A stretch of DNA of 64,000 nt from Kribbella sindirgiensis. Its GTDB lineage: Bacteria; Actinomycetota; Actinomycetes; Propionibacteriales; Kribbellaceae. This document shows, in pieces, positions 44,693-53,281 of this stretch (position 1 is the first letter of the stretch; each line of letters begins with the position of its first letter). The DNA lies in the NCBI RefSeq assembly GCF_004331435.1, contig NZ_SJKA01000001.1:310001-374000 (forward strand). The letters run 5' to 3'. Both the position numbers and the translations under genes were made by a program. The notes beneath the pieces are model-generated. The model saw only the letters and a program-made list of their open reading frames with translations, had not been told where the DNA came from and searched no databases.

Positions 44693-47600
44693 TCGACGAA
44701 GCGTTTCCGGAGTTCGGCGACCGCGTCGACGCGGGTGAGGGCAGCGCCTTCGCCGTACGCCGTCTCGTACTGTTCGTTGCCCAGGGCATCACGGAGCCCG
44801 TCGACGAGACGCTGTACGTCGGCGTCCGGGATCGCCCGCATGCCCTTGATCGCGGCCGCGAGACCGAGCGTGCGGGCAGCCACTGCCAGCTCGGCTGTGC
44901 GGTTCCCCGCGGCTGCGACGAGCGCGTCCGTCGCAGCTTCGACCACAGTCGCCGCAACCGGCATGTCCTCGGTGCTGAGCGCCAACTGGATCGCCTCGCG
45001 GCCGCAGCGCTGCGCCTCTTCGACGTCACCAGTGGACGCGTAGATCCGGCTCAGCTGCGACAGCAGAGCGGCCAGTCCATGCGGTGCCACGTGCTCCGCA
45101 GCGAGGTCGAGCATCGAGTAGCCGCGCTCCGCCAGCTCCTTCGCCTCGTCGAAGCGACCGGTGCGGTGCGCCAGCCGCGCGAATCCCATGTACGCCATCG
45201 CCTGCCCGCCCCGCGAGCCGGTCTCCTCGGACAGCCGCTGCGCCTGCTCCAGATCGGCGCGGGCCCCGTCGTAGTCGCCGAGCTCGGTGCGGCTCACCGC
45301 GGAGCCACCGAGCAGTTGCGCGACGCCTTCCGTCGTACCGAGCTCCTCGACCAGCCGGAGTGCCTCGGTCAGTGACTCCAGGGCCTGGGCGTGCTCACCG
45401 TTGCTGGCCTGGTAGCCGGCGAGTCCGCGCAGCGCCATCGAGGTACCGAAGCGGTCTCCGAGTTCGCGGAAACCCTCGAGCGCGATGGTGAGGTTGGCCG
45501 CCATCTCGTCGACCTCGCCTTCGTTCTCGCGGAACATCGCGCCGGTCATCACACCCATGTTCCGGATCCAGGGATCCGGATGCCGGCCCGCGGCCTCGAG
45601 CTCGGCGAAGCAGGTCACCTTGTCCCGCCGGATGGCCGCCCACACCGCGTTGGTGAACAGTCCGATGCCGGAGTCGACGAGGATCCGGTGCCGCCGGGTC
45701 ATCCAGCGGACCGTGGCGAGTCCGCGGATCATCTGCTGGAACGAGGTGGCCGGATCCTCCTCAGTGGACATCCGGCCGAGTGCGAGCAGGTACAGGGCCT
45801 CGGCCTTGTCCAGCGGAACGCTCTTGCCCGGTACGGCGAGGGCCGCCTGCATCCAGCTGACCGCTTCGGCCGGGCGGCCGCTCATCGTCCAGTACTCGCC
45901 CAGTACGGCGACCATCTGAACGGCGACCCGCGCCGACCCGATGTCGATCGCCGTCCGGAGTGCGTCGATCAGGTTCTCGTTGTCGGCGGTCAGCCGGGCG
46001 ATCCACTCGGTCTGCTCACCGGTCCGCAGCTTCGGCCGGGCCTTGCGGAGCATGCGGCTGAAGTACGTCGTGTGCGCGTGCCGGAAGCGGTCGTACTCAC
46101 CCGAGGCCCTCAGCTGCTCGGCGCCGTACGCACGGACCGTCTCCAGCATCCGGTAGCGCACGGACCGTTGGTCGGCCGCGGCCTCGACGAGTGACTTGTC
46201 CACAAGGGATGCGAGCACGCCGAGCACAGACTCCGGCGGGATGCTCTCGTCACTGCAGATCTGCTCGGCCGCCTCGAGCGTTGCGCCGCCGGAGAAGAGT
46301 GAGAGCCGCCGGGCGACTGCCTGCTCGTCAGGGTCCAGCAGGTCCCAACTCCACTCCACCACAGCCCGCAGAGTCTGGTGACGAGGCAGTGCGGTCCGGG
46401 AGCCGCTGGTCAGCAACCGGAAGCGGTCAGCGAGCCGGTCCACGATCTGCGGCGGGTTGAGCGCCCGCAGCCGAGCTGCCGCGAGCTCGATCGCCAGCGG
46501 CATCCCGTCGAGCCGCCTGCAGATCTCGGCGACCGCCTCCTGGTTGGCGTCGGTCAGCCGGAAGTCAGGACGTACGGCGCGGGCGCGGTCGACGAACAAC
46601 TGCACCGAGGGGTACTCGTCGGCGGGCGCGTCCTCCGGGGGCATGCCGAGCGGACCGACCGGATGCAGGTGCTCGCCGGGGATGCTCAACGGCTCACGGC
46701 TCGTGGTCAGCACCCGCAACCGCGGGCAGGAGGCGAGGAGCGAGTCTACGAGTCCGGCGACCTCCTGGACCAGGTGTTCGCAGTTGTCGAAGACGAGCAG
46801 GATGCGACGGTCACCGATGACCTCGACCAGTCGCAGCGTCGCGGCCCGGCTGGTCGGGATGTGCTTGGGCGCGAGGCGTGCGGGCGCCATGTCGACGTAC
46901 TCGCTGGCACCGAGGGTGGACAGGACCGCGGGTGCCACGTCGGCCGCGTCACCGAGTGGTGCGAGCTCTATGAACCAGATGCCGTCACCTGACTGGCCTA
47001 CCAGCGTTCGACCGGTCTCAGTGGCCAGTCTGGTCTTTCCTGCGCCGCCTGGTCCGACCATGGTCACCAGACGGGTCCCGTTGCTCAGCAGCCGGGTCAG
47101 CTCCGCCACGTCCTCGCGGCGGCCGACGAAGCTCGTCAACGGCGCCCGCAGGTTGCTGCGGGGCGCTGCCGGCGCTGGTACGGAGGCTGTCTTCGCCGTC
47201 GGGTCCACCGCGTCACCACGCAGCACCGAGACGTGCAGGTCGCGGAGACGAGCGCCGGGGTCGGCTCCCAGTTCGTCAGCCAGTGTGGTGCGGACACGTT
47301 CGTACGCCGCCAACGCTTCCGCCTGGCGGCCGTCGGCGTACAGGGAGCGGATCAGGAGCTCGTGCACGCGCTCGCGGAGCGGGTGGGTGACGGCGAGATG
47401 CTCGAGGTCGGTGATCAGGTCGCGGGCGTGACCGCAGCTGACGGCGGCCTCGGCCTGGTCCTCCGAGGCAGCGAGCCGCAGCTCGGCCAGCCGGTCCGCC
47501 TCGACCGCGGCGAACGGGAGGTCGCGCAGGTCGGTGAGGGCATCGCCGCGCCACAGTTTCTCGGCCTGCGTGAGGAGCACGTGCGCTTGCTCCGGGTCGG

Positions 47601-47943
47601 ACGTGAGGTGCGCGCGCCCCCGCCGTACCAGCTCCTCGAACTGGAGCGCGTCGACGCAGTCCGGGCCGATCGTCAGCGTGTAACCCGCCGGACCGGACTG
47701 GACGGAGATGCTCGACTCGGTGGCCGGCAGGCTCGCCCGCAGCCGGGACACCAGCGACTGCAGCGCGTTCGCACTCGGAGCCTCACTGCCCCACAGCCCG
47801 TCGACCAGGGTCTCGACGCTGACCGGCCGGCCCGCGCTCAACGCCAGGCGCGCGAGCAATCCGCGCAGGCGGACCCCGCGGATGTCGAGCGGAGTCCCAT
47901 CGGCCGCCCACATCGCGAGAGGCCCAAGCACCGCTATGCGCAC
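44689..47943 (-). CDS. SARP-type BTAD/NB-ARC/TPR transcriptional regulator (AfsR-like)
   Basis: 1,084 residues. OmpR-type winged helix (RGLLARLALSAGRPVSVETL, residues 1-85), bacterial transcriptional activator domain to about 245 (VTHPLRERVHELLIRSLYAD), NB-ARC-like ATPase with Walker A GPGGAGKTRLA and LLVFDNCEHL, a winged-helix, and a long TPR array (ALESLTEALRLVEELG, EAQRLSEETGSRGGQA). This is the layout of AfsR and other pathway-wide activators. A GTG at 47943 is the preferred start (RIAVLGPL); an ATG at 47961 is also open. No secondary-metabolite cluster is visible in the window. Confidence 0.9.
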   Translation of the reverse strand: MRIAVLGPLAMWAADGTPLDIRGVRLRGLLARLALSAGRPVSVETLVDGLWGSEAPSANALQSLVSRLRASLPATESSISVQSGPAGYTLTIGPDCVDALQFEELVRRGRAHLTSDPEQAHVLLTQAEKLWRGDALTDLRDLPFAAVEADRLAELRLAASEDQAEAAVSCGHARDLITDLEHLAVTHPLRERVHELLIRSLYADGRQAEALAAYERVRTTLADELGADPGARLRDLHVSVLRGDAVDPTAKTASVPAPAAPRSNLRAPLTSFVGRREDVAELTRLLSNGTRLVTMVGPGGAGKTRLATETGRTLVGQSGDGIWFIELAPLGDAADVAPAVLSTLGASEYVDMAPARLAPKHIPTSRAATLRLVEVIGDRRILLVFDNCEHLVQEVAGLVDSLLASCPRLRVLTTSREPLSIPGEHLHPVGPLGMPPEDAPADEYPSVQLFVDRARAVRPDFRLTDANQEAVAEICRRLDGMPLAIELAAARLRALNPPQIVDRLADRFRLLTSGSRTALPRHQTLRAVVEWSWDLLDPDEQAVARRLSLFSGGATLEAAEQICSDESIPPESVLGVLASLVDKSLVEAAADQRSVRYRMLETVRAYGAEQLRASGEYDRFRHAHTTYFSRMLRKARPKLRTGEQTEWIARLTADNENLIDALRTAIDIGSARVAVQMVAVLGEYWTMSGRPAEAVSWMQAALAVPGKSVPLDKAEALYLLALGRMSTEEDPATSFQQMIRGLATVRWMTRRHRILVDSGIGLFTNAVWAAIRRDKVTCFAELEAAGRHPDPWIRNMGVMTGAMFRENEGEVDEMAANLTIALEGFRELGDRFGTSMALRGLAGYQASNGEHAQALESLTEALRLVEELGTTEGVAQLLGGSAVSRTELGDYDGARADLEQAQRLSEETGSRGGQAMAYMGFARLAHRTGRFDEAKELAERGYSMLDLAAEHVAPHGLAALLSQLSRIYASTGDVEEAQRCGREAIQLALSTEDMPVAATVVEAATDALVAAAGNRTAELAVAARTLGLAAAIKGMRAIPDADVQRLVDGLRDALGNEQYETAYGEGAALTRVDAVAELRKRFVD

Positions 47944-48016
47944 CCCACCAGCCTCGCACATCCGCCCGACCAAACACCCGTGCCTTTTGTCATTCGGCCC
48001 TCTAAGGTCGGGGGTC

Positions 48017-49369
48017 GTGACTGAAATCGCTGCGCAGACTCAGGTCGCGCTCTCTCGTATCGTCGCCGAACGTCAATCGAAGGGCCGGGTTCCCGGAGTG
48101 GTGGGTGCTGTTGCCCGCGCCGGGGCGCTTGCCTGGTCGACCGGGGTCGGGTCGGCCGACCTGGAGAATCCCGGCGTACCGCCGACCGCGGACTCGCAGT
48201 TCCTGATCGCGTCGCAGAGCAAGACGCTGACCGCGGTGACGGTGATGGCGTTGCGCGACGAGGGCAAGCTCAGCCTCGACGACCCGATCGAGAAGCTGAT
48301 CCCGGACAGCAAACACGAAGGCATCACCGTCCGGCAGATGCTCAGCCACGCCAGCGGGATGCAGCGTGAGCCGATCGGCGACGTGTGGGACCTGATGAAG
48401 TTCCCGTCCCGCGAGGACCTCGTGCCGGGCTGGAACGGGGCGGAGCGGATCGGCAAGCCGCACCACCGGTTCCACTACTCGAACCTGGTGTTCTCGCTGC
48501 TCGGCGAGATCGTCGCGCGGATCGACGGCCGGTCCTGGTACGACGCGGTCAAGGCGCGGATTCTGGACCCGCTGGAGATGCGCCGTACGACGGTCGGCAT
48601 GGACGGCGGGCCCGCGCAGACCGGGTACTACGTGCCACCGTGGACCGACGTACCGGTCCGCGAGCCGCTGCTCGACATCGGCGCGATGGACGCGTGCGGC
48701 GGGCTCGCGTCGACCGCGGAGGACCTGGCGAAGTGGGCGATGTTCGTCGCGAACCCGGTCGACGAGGTGCTGTCGAAGGACACCCTGGACGAGATGTGCC
48801 AGGTGCAGATCATGGCCGACGTGGACCGTTGGCAGCTCGCGTTCGGGCTCGGGTTCATGCTGCTGCGCCGGGGCGACCGGCTGTTCGTCGGCCACGACGG
48901 CGGGATGCCCGGCCACATCACCTCGACGTTCGTCGACCGCGCGTCCGGTACGGCGGGGATCGCGCTGTTCGGCGCCACGTCGTCGCCGGCGCCCAGCGCG
49001 CTGGCCACGGACCTGATCATCAAGGTCCTCGAGGACGACCCGCTCCCGCCGGAGGCCTGGGTTCCCGGCACCGAGGTCCCCGCCGAACTCGCCGGCGTCC
49101 TCGGCACGTGGTTCACCGAAGGCAGCCCGTTCGTCTTCTCCGTGAAGAACGGCGTCCTCGAAGCCAAGTCCCCCGCGGCCGCCGAGTACCAGTCACCCGC
49201 CGTCTTCGAACGCGTCTCCGAAGACACCTACCGCACCGTCTCCGGCCGCGAAACCGGCGAACTCCTCCGCATCACCCGCGACCCCGCCGGCCACCCCACA
49301 AAGTTGCACTGGGCAACCTACCTCTGCACCCGCGAACCGTTGTCGTTCGGCGAGATCAGCGGCGGCTGA
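48017..49369 (+). CDS. Serine hydrolase, beta-lactamase/PBP-related
   Basis: 450 residues from a GTG at 48017, divergent from the SARP gene. SxxK motif is LIASQSKTLTA; Tyr motif HYSNLVFSLLG; third motif GHDGGMPGHITS. Similar to, but clearly separate from, the tandem pair at 35.5-38.4 kb: the C-terminal beta domain differs. Cytosolic, no signal peptide. It converges on the MFS gene, overlapping its 3' end by 14 bases. Possible esterase or D-aminopeptidase; substrate unknown. Confidence 0.85.
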   Translation: MTEIAAQTQVALSRIVAERQSKGRVPGVVGAVARAGALAWSTGVGSADLENPGVPPTADSQFLIASQSKTLTAVTVMALRDEGKLSLDDPIEKLIPDSKHEGITVRQMLSHASGMQREPIGDVWDLMKFPSREDLVPGWNGAERIGKPHHRFHYSNLVFSLLGEIVARIDGRSWYDAVKARILDPLEMRRTTVGMDGGPAQTGYYVPPWTDVPVREPLLDIGAMDACGGLASTAEDLAKWAMFVANPVDEVLSKDTLDEMCQVQIMADVDRWQLAFGLGFMLLRRGDRLFVGHDGGMPGHITSTFVDRASGTAGIALFGATSSPAPSALATDLIIKVLEDDPLPPEAWVPGTEVPAELAGVLGTWFTEGSPFVFSVKNGVLEAKSPAAAEYQSPAVFERVSEDTYRTVSGRETGELLRITRDPAGHPTKLHWATYLCTREPLSFGEISGG

Positions 49370-50510
49370 GAACGACGGTCAGGCCGCCTGCCACCGCGAA
49401 CGCGAGCAATGTCCCAGCGAACGCGGTCGTGCCGGCGGTCAGACCGACCGAGTCCGTGAGGTAACCGGCCGACACCGGCAGCAGCCCGGCCGGTATGTAG
49501 CCCCCGACGTTCAGCGCGGCATTCGCCTCCGCCAACCGCTCCGGCGGGACGGAGGAGTTGAGCAAGGACAAGCCACCGAGCTGGCCCATCCCCTGTCCCG
49601 CACCGGCCAACAGGGCGGACCCCACAAGTGCGACCACCGACGACGCATGGACCGCCAGAACCAGCGCGACCATGCCGAGTGAGGTACTGGCGGCTCCGAG
49701 CGCCAGGATCCACCGCCGCGGCAACCGACGTACGGCGAACTGGACGGCGGTCGCGGTGAGAAACATCGTGAAGGCGGTCGCGCCCGCGACGATCCGGCTG
49801 GTCGTGCCGAGCAGCCCGGACAGCAACGACGGCCCGAGTGACAACACGAACGACGTTGCCGTGATGCCGGGCGCGAAGACCGCGACCCCGAGCAGCAACT
49901 GCCGGCCGGTCCCGTACGGTACGCCGGGCACACGGATCCAGGCTCCCGACCGGTACGGCGGACGCTCGATCGGCAGTCGCAGGACGACGGCGACCGCGCT
50001 GATCAGCAGAGCCGCCTCGACGACGAAGACCGTGACGGTCGGGCCCGGAAGCGTCTCGGAGAGAACGCCCGCGAGCAGCGGACCTGTGCCCGCGCCCAGG
50101 ACCATCGCACACGAGGCGAGCAGTGCGGCGAGCGGCTTGTGGTTCCGTCCGACGTCGGTCACGGCGGCCATCCCGGCCGAGACGACGGCTCCGACCGCGA
50201 TGCCGGTGAACAGCCGGGCGATCATCAGCATCGGGACGCTCGTGCTGGTCGCGAACACCGCGCAGGCGGCGAGAGCGAGACCGAGCGCGGGAAGCAGCAC
50301 TGGTTTGCGGCCGACCCGGTCCGAGACGACGCCGGCCACGAGGAGCGAGCCGAGCAGTCCGACGATGTAGCTGGCGAAGACGACGGTCAGCGTCCCTTTC
50401 GAGAACCCGATCTCCCGTTGCCACACGACGTACAGCGGTGTCGCCGCGTTGGACAGGACGAAGACCGCGGTCACCGGCCATGCCGCCAACCACACCCAGC
50501 CTGTCTTCAT
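49356..50510 (-). CDS. MFS transporter, target of the divergent ArsR regulator
   Basis: 384 residues, about 12 TM segments. The motif-A-like loop is AGVVSDRVGRKPVLLP; the N-terminal SNAATPLYVVWQREIGFSKG is seen in drug/proton antiporters of the DHA1 type. It is transcribed away from the ArsR gene and its first codon lies five bases from a perfect 21-bp palindrome arm. Likely an efflux pump induced when ArsR is released by a ligand; the ligand is unknown. Confidence 0.87.
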   Translation of the reverse strand: MKTGWVWLAAWPVTAVFVLSNAATPLYVVWQREIGFSKGTLTVVFASYIVGLLGSLLVAGVVSDRVGRKPVLLPALGLALAACAVFATSTSVPMLMIARLFTGIAVGAVVSAGMAAVTDVGRNHKPLAALLASCAMVLGAGTGPLLAGVLSETLPGPTVTVFVVEAALLISAVAVVLRLPIERPPYRSGAWIRVPGVPYGTGRQLLLGVAVFAPGITATSFVLSLGPSLLSGLLGTTSRIVAGATAFTMFLTATAVQFAVRRLPRRWILALGAASTSLGMVALVLAVHASSVVALVGSALLAGAGQGMGQLGGLSLLNSSVPPERLAEANAALNVGGYIPAGLLPVSAGYLTDSVGLTAGTTAFAGTLLAFAVAGGLTVVLSRR

Positions 50511-50515
50511 GAGTG

Positions 50516-50581
50516 TTCCTCCTCAGTACGACTTTTTTCGAACTTAACACGTAGTACGATAAAAGTCGTACTGAGGAGGAA
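50516..50581. promoter_or_regulatory. 21-bp-arm palindrome shared by the divergent MFS and ArsR genes
   Basis: 50516-50536 (left arm, beginning TTCCTCCTCAGTACGACT) is the exact reverse complement of 50561-50581. Each arm contains the AGGAGG ribosome-binding site of one gene and an ArsR-like GTACGACTTTT box. A third GTAGTACGAT half-site is in the middle. It lies exactly symmetric between the two start codons. Confidence 0.8.
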
Positions 50582-50584
50582 CGG

Positions 50585-50941
50585 ATGTCACGCACTGGAC
50601 GGGTGTTCGCGACACCGCCGGCGCCGGCCGAGCTGCCGAAGCCGCTGGTGGAGCCGGCTCGGGACGAGATCCGGCTGGAGCAGGTGTTCGCCGCACTGAG
50701 CGATCCGCTGCGCCTGGAGGTCGTGCGGCGGCTGCTCTTGGAGTCGGAAGCGTTCGACCACACCTGCGGCTGGTTCGGGTTCGACCGGCCGAAGTCGTCG
50801 CTCACCCACCATTTCAAGGCATTACGCGAGGCCGGCGTGATCCGCCAGCGTCAGTACGGCCTCGAGCGGCGCAGTCATGTGCGCGTCGACGATCTGAACA
50901 CTCGCTTCCCCGGGCTGCTCGAACTGGTGGCGGCGAGCTAG
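50585..50941 (+). CDS. ArsR family winged-helix repressor
   Basis: 118 residues. Winged helix at 35-100 (LEQVFAALSDPLRLEVVRRL, then SSLTHHFKALREAGVIRQRQ). Metal-type Cys residues are not obvious: only Cys62 in HTCGWFGF. So it probably senses a small molecule rather than arsenic. AGGAGG is four bases upstream of the ATG and inside the palindrome. Probably represses itself and the MFS gene. Confidence 0.88.
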   Translation: MSRTGRVFATPPAPAELPKPLVEPARDEIRLEQVFAALSDPLRLEVVRRLLLESEAFDHTCGWFGFDRPKSSLTHHFKALREAGVIRQRQYGLERRSHVRVDDLNTRFPGLLELVAAS

Positions 50942-51381
50942 ACGACGCAGAAGTCGTTGCCTTCGGGGTCTTTCAGCCAGAGGTGGTCGAGGGTTGTGGA
51001 GTTGTCCATCGGGACCTCTTGGAAGAGGGTGGCGCCGGCGGCGATCAGGGTGGCCGCGGTGGTGCGGATGCGTTGTTCGCGGAGATGCTGGGGTACGGCG
51101 CGGCCGCCTGCTACCTGGAGGTCCAGGTGCAGGCGGTTCTTGGCGGTGCGGGGCTCGGGGACCTTGAGGAACGAGATGTTCGGGAGTACGCCGTTCGGAT
51201 CCGAGATCGACGCGCCACCGTTCCAGTCTTCCTTGGGGACGTTCAGGTCGATGAGCCAGTCCTCCCAGGTGTCCCAGCCCTGCGGCGGATCCGCCTCGAT
51301 GTAGCCGAGCGCCGTACACCAGAAGCGCGCGACGAGCGCCGGATCCGCACAGTCGATGGTGAGCGTCCAGTTGGTCGTCAT
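50938..51381 (-). CDS. VOC (glyoxalase/bleomycin resistance) family protein
   Basis: 147 residues. The beta-alpha-beta-beta-beta fold of the vicinal oxygen chelate family is visible: NWTLTIDCADPALVARFWCT, ALGYIEADPPQGW, and HLWLKDPEGNDFCV as the closing strand. Metal ligands are the His in NRLHLDLQV and the Glu in DPEGNDF. Enzymatic function unassigned. Converges on ArsR, four bases overlapping. Confidence 0.85.
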   Translation of the reverse strand: MTTNWTLTIDCADPALVARFWCTALGYIEADPPQGWDTWEDWLIDLNVPKEDWNGGASISDPNGVLPNISFLKVPEPRTAKNRLHLDLQVAGGRAVPQHLREQRIRTTAATLIAAGATLFQEVPMDNSTTLDHLWLKDPEGNDFCVV

Positions 51382-51416
51382 ACCCACACTCTGCTGGACG
51401 CCATGGACAGTTCTGC

Positions 51417-51839
51417 TCAGCCGAGACCGGATCGGGCGATGACGCTCGCGATGTCGATGCGTACTGCGGTGAAGCCGCCCTGGACGAACGCTTCGGCCAC
51501 TTGCTCCGCGAGCTGCTCGGGGTAGTAGCGGTCGGCGATCCCCGCGCCCACGAGTTTCACCTGGTCCGGATCGGACGAGATACGTGCGGTTCCTTCGATC
51601 GTCACGAAGCTGTACGGCTGCACGTCGTCGCTCACGCAGGCCGCGATGCGCCGATCACGCGCCAGGCTCTTGCCCTTGACGCTCCCGGGCGACAGCGCGA
51701 ACGCGAGCTCGTCCCCATCAAGAACGAAACACACCGGAGTGACATGCGGCCGCCCGTCGGCACGCGTGAGCGCGACATGAGCAAGCCTCGTCCCCTCGGT
51801 CACGAAGGATCGCCATTCGTCGGTGGTCATGGTTGTCAT
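51417..51839 (-). CDS. PPOX-class F420-dependent oxidoreductase
   Basis: 140 residues, split-barrel fold: FVTEGTRLAHVALTRADGRP, HVTPVCFVLDGDELAFA, then VTIEGTARISSDPDQVKLVG. The pattern matches actinobacterial F420-binding proteins of the pyridoxamine-oxidase-like superfamily. AAGGTG precedes the ATG by seven bases. The next gene upstream is of the same fold but a different subgroup; they are 18 bases apart. Confidence 0.85.
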   Translation of the reverse strand: MTTMTTDEWRSFVTEGTRLAHVALTRADGRPHVTPVCFVLDGDELAFALSPGSVKGKSLARDRRIAACVSDDVQPYSFVTIEGTARISSDPDQVKLVGAGIADRYYPEQLAEQVAEAFVQGGFTAVRIDIASVIARSGLG

Positions 51840-51857
51840 TGGTAGTCACCTTTCGGT

Positions 51858-52349
51858 TCAGCAGCGCCAGCGAGTGGCAGTGAATCCGTGCTCCTTGCCG
51901 AACGCGAACACCTGCGCCGGCTCGAGCGCGTAGACATGCCGTGGGTCGGTGTCGGCCGGGTCGTAGAACTCGCCGTCCCGGACGACCGGGTGCCACCACG
52001 GGTACTTGGCCGGGAACAGGTCCGCGATCGCCTGCAGCCTGGCAACGTCCTGAACGCGATGAGCCGCGCCTTCGAGAACCAGGTCGACGTCAGGACCGGG
52101 CACCGTGACCGCGCAACCGCTGTTACGTTCGAGGTTGCGGGTCTTGCGCGAACCCCGGAAGGTGACGAAGCAGACCGTGCCCTCGAGAGACACCGCGAGC
52201 ACCGGTACCACGTGTGGTCGCCCGTCCGGGTCGGTGGTCGCGAGCAGGAAGTCGTCGGCCTCGGCTACCCGTGTCTGTGCGTCCGCCCAGTCGAGTGCCG
52301 TCAGCGGCGTACCTCGAGGGCTCGAGAGTTGCTCGGGAATCGGGTGCAT
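51858..52349 (-). CDS. Pyridoxamine 5'-phosphate oxidase family protein
   Basis: 163 residues. Split barrel with ADDFLLATTDPDGRPHVVPV, GSRKTRNLERNSGCAVTV and WWHPVVRDGEFYDPADTDPR; a C-terminal arm ends HGFTATRWRC. The same superfamily as the neighbouring F420 enzyme, possibly a gene pair born from ancient duplication. The ATG at 52349 has TAGTGT seven bases upstream, so a leaderless start is likely. Substrate unknown. Confidence 0.82.
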   Translation of the reverse strand: MHPIPEQLSSPRGTPLTALDWADAQTRVAEADDFLLATTDPDGRPHVVPVLAVSLEGTVCFVTFRGSRKTRNLERNSGCAVTVPGPDVDLVLEGAAHRVQDVARLQAIADLFPAKYPWWHPVVRDGEFYDPADTDPRHVYALEPAQVFAFGKEHGFTATRWRC

Positions 52350-52431
52350 GACAACGACACTAGGTGCGGCGGGAGCATGCGGAAAAGCGATGGTTTCCGA
52401 TCGATGCGATCGCCACAGGCGATGAAACGGC

Positions 52432-52461
52432 GAGGGGCCGGGGAAACATCCCCGGCCCCTC
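52432..52461 (-). terminator. Perfect 12-bp terminator of the DrrAB-type operon
   Basis: GAGGGGCCGGGG and CCCCGGCCCCTC pair completely around a six-base loop, 13 bases beyond the permease stop at 52475. Confidence 0.8.
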
Positions 52462-52474
52462 AGTGATCAGGTGA

Positions 52475-53281
52475 TCAGGTACGGCGGCGGTAGGCGCGGA
52501 TCGCCAGCGGGGCGAAGACCGCGACCAGGCCGACCATCCAGGCCAGCGTGATCAGCAACGGCTTCTGGAGTGCTCCGCCGCTCATCAGGGCCCGCTCGGT
52601 GTCCACGAGGTAGGTGATCGGGCTGACTTTCACGAAGGCCTGCAGGAAATCGGGCAGCGTGCTGGCCGGGACGAAGATGTTGCTGCCGAAGGTCAGCGGG
52701 AACATCACCAGGAACGCGATGCCCTGCACGCCTTGGGCGGTCTTCATGACCAGGCCGAGCCAGACCCAGATCCAGCACATCGACAGCGCGAACAGCAGCA
52801 CGATCAGCATGCCCAGGAGGCCGTTGCCGACCCCGTTGTCGAAACGGAAACCGAGCACGAAGCCGCTCACCATCAAGACGGTGATCGACAGCGAGTACCG
52901 GACCGCGTCACCGAGAACCGCACCGATCAGCGGCGAGATCCTGGCGATCGGCAGACTGCGGAACCGGTCGAAGACACCCTTCGCGAAGTCGTCGTTCAGC
53001 CCGACCCCGGTGCCCATCGTCGCGAACACCACGGTCTGGACGAGCAGGCCGGGCAGCAGCTGCGGCAGGTACCCGCGCCAGCCGCCGCCCTGCGAGATCG
53101 CGCCACCGAACACGAACAGGAACAGCGCCAGGAAGATGATCGGCTGGAACGTCACGTCCGCCAGGGCTTCCGGGTTCTGCCGGATCCGGACGATGTTCCG
53201 CCAGGCCAGGGTCAGGCTCTGCTGCACCCAGGCGAACGGCCGGGACCGGTGGGCGGCGGGTTCAAGAGTTGCGGTGCTCAT
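52475..53281 (-). CDS. ABC-2 type transporter permease (DrrB-like)
   Basis: 268 residues, six TM segments. The conserved ABC-2 features are FQPIIFLALFLFVFGGAISQ and the FDRFRSLPIARISPLIGAVL loop (the gate helix); GSNIFVPASTLPDFLQAFVK follows. It is the membrane half of a drug-type exporter and starts at an ATGA overlap on the ATPase gene. Typical substrates are anthracyclines, lipids or glycolipids; none can be inferred here. Confidence 0.93.
   Translation of the reverse strand: MSTATLEPAAHRSRPFAWVQQSLTLAWRNIVRIRQNPEALADVTFQPIIFLALFLFVFGGAISQGGGWRGYLPQLLPGLLVQTVVFATMGTGVGLNDDFAKGVFDRFRSLPIARISPLIGAVLGDAVRYSLSITVLMVSGFVLGFRFDNGVGNGLLGMLIVLLFALSMCWIWVWLGLVMKTAQGVQGIAFLVMFPLTFGSNIFVPASTLPDFLQAFVKVSPITYLVDTERALMSGGALQKPLLITLAWMVGLVAVFAPLAIRAYRRRT

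Noticed and set aside
44689..47943. Secondary-metabolite gene cluster around the SARP regulator
   Set aside because: No polyketide, peptide or terpene synthase genes appear nearby.
35509..49369. Beta-lactam resistance genes (three SxxK hydrolases)
   Set aside because: None has a signal peptide or close resistance-enzyme features; they fit general esterase/peptidase families.
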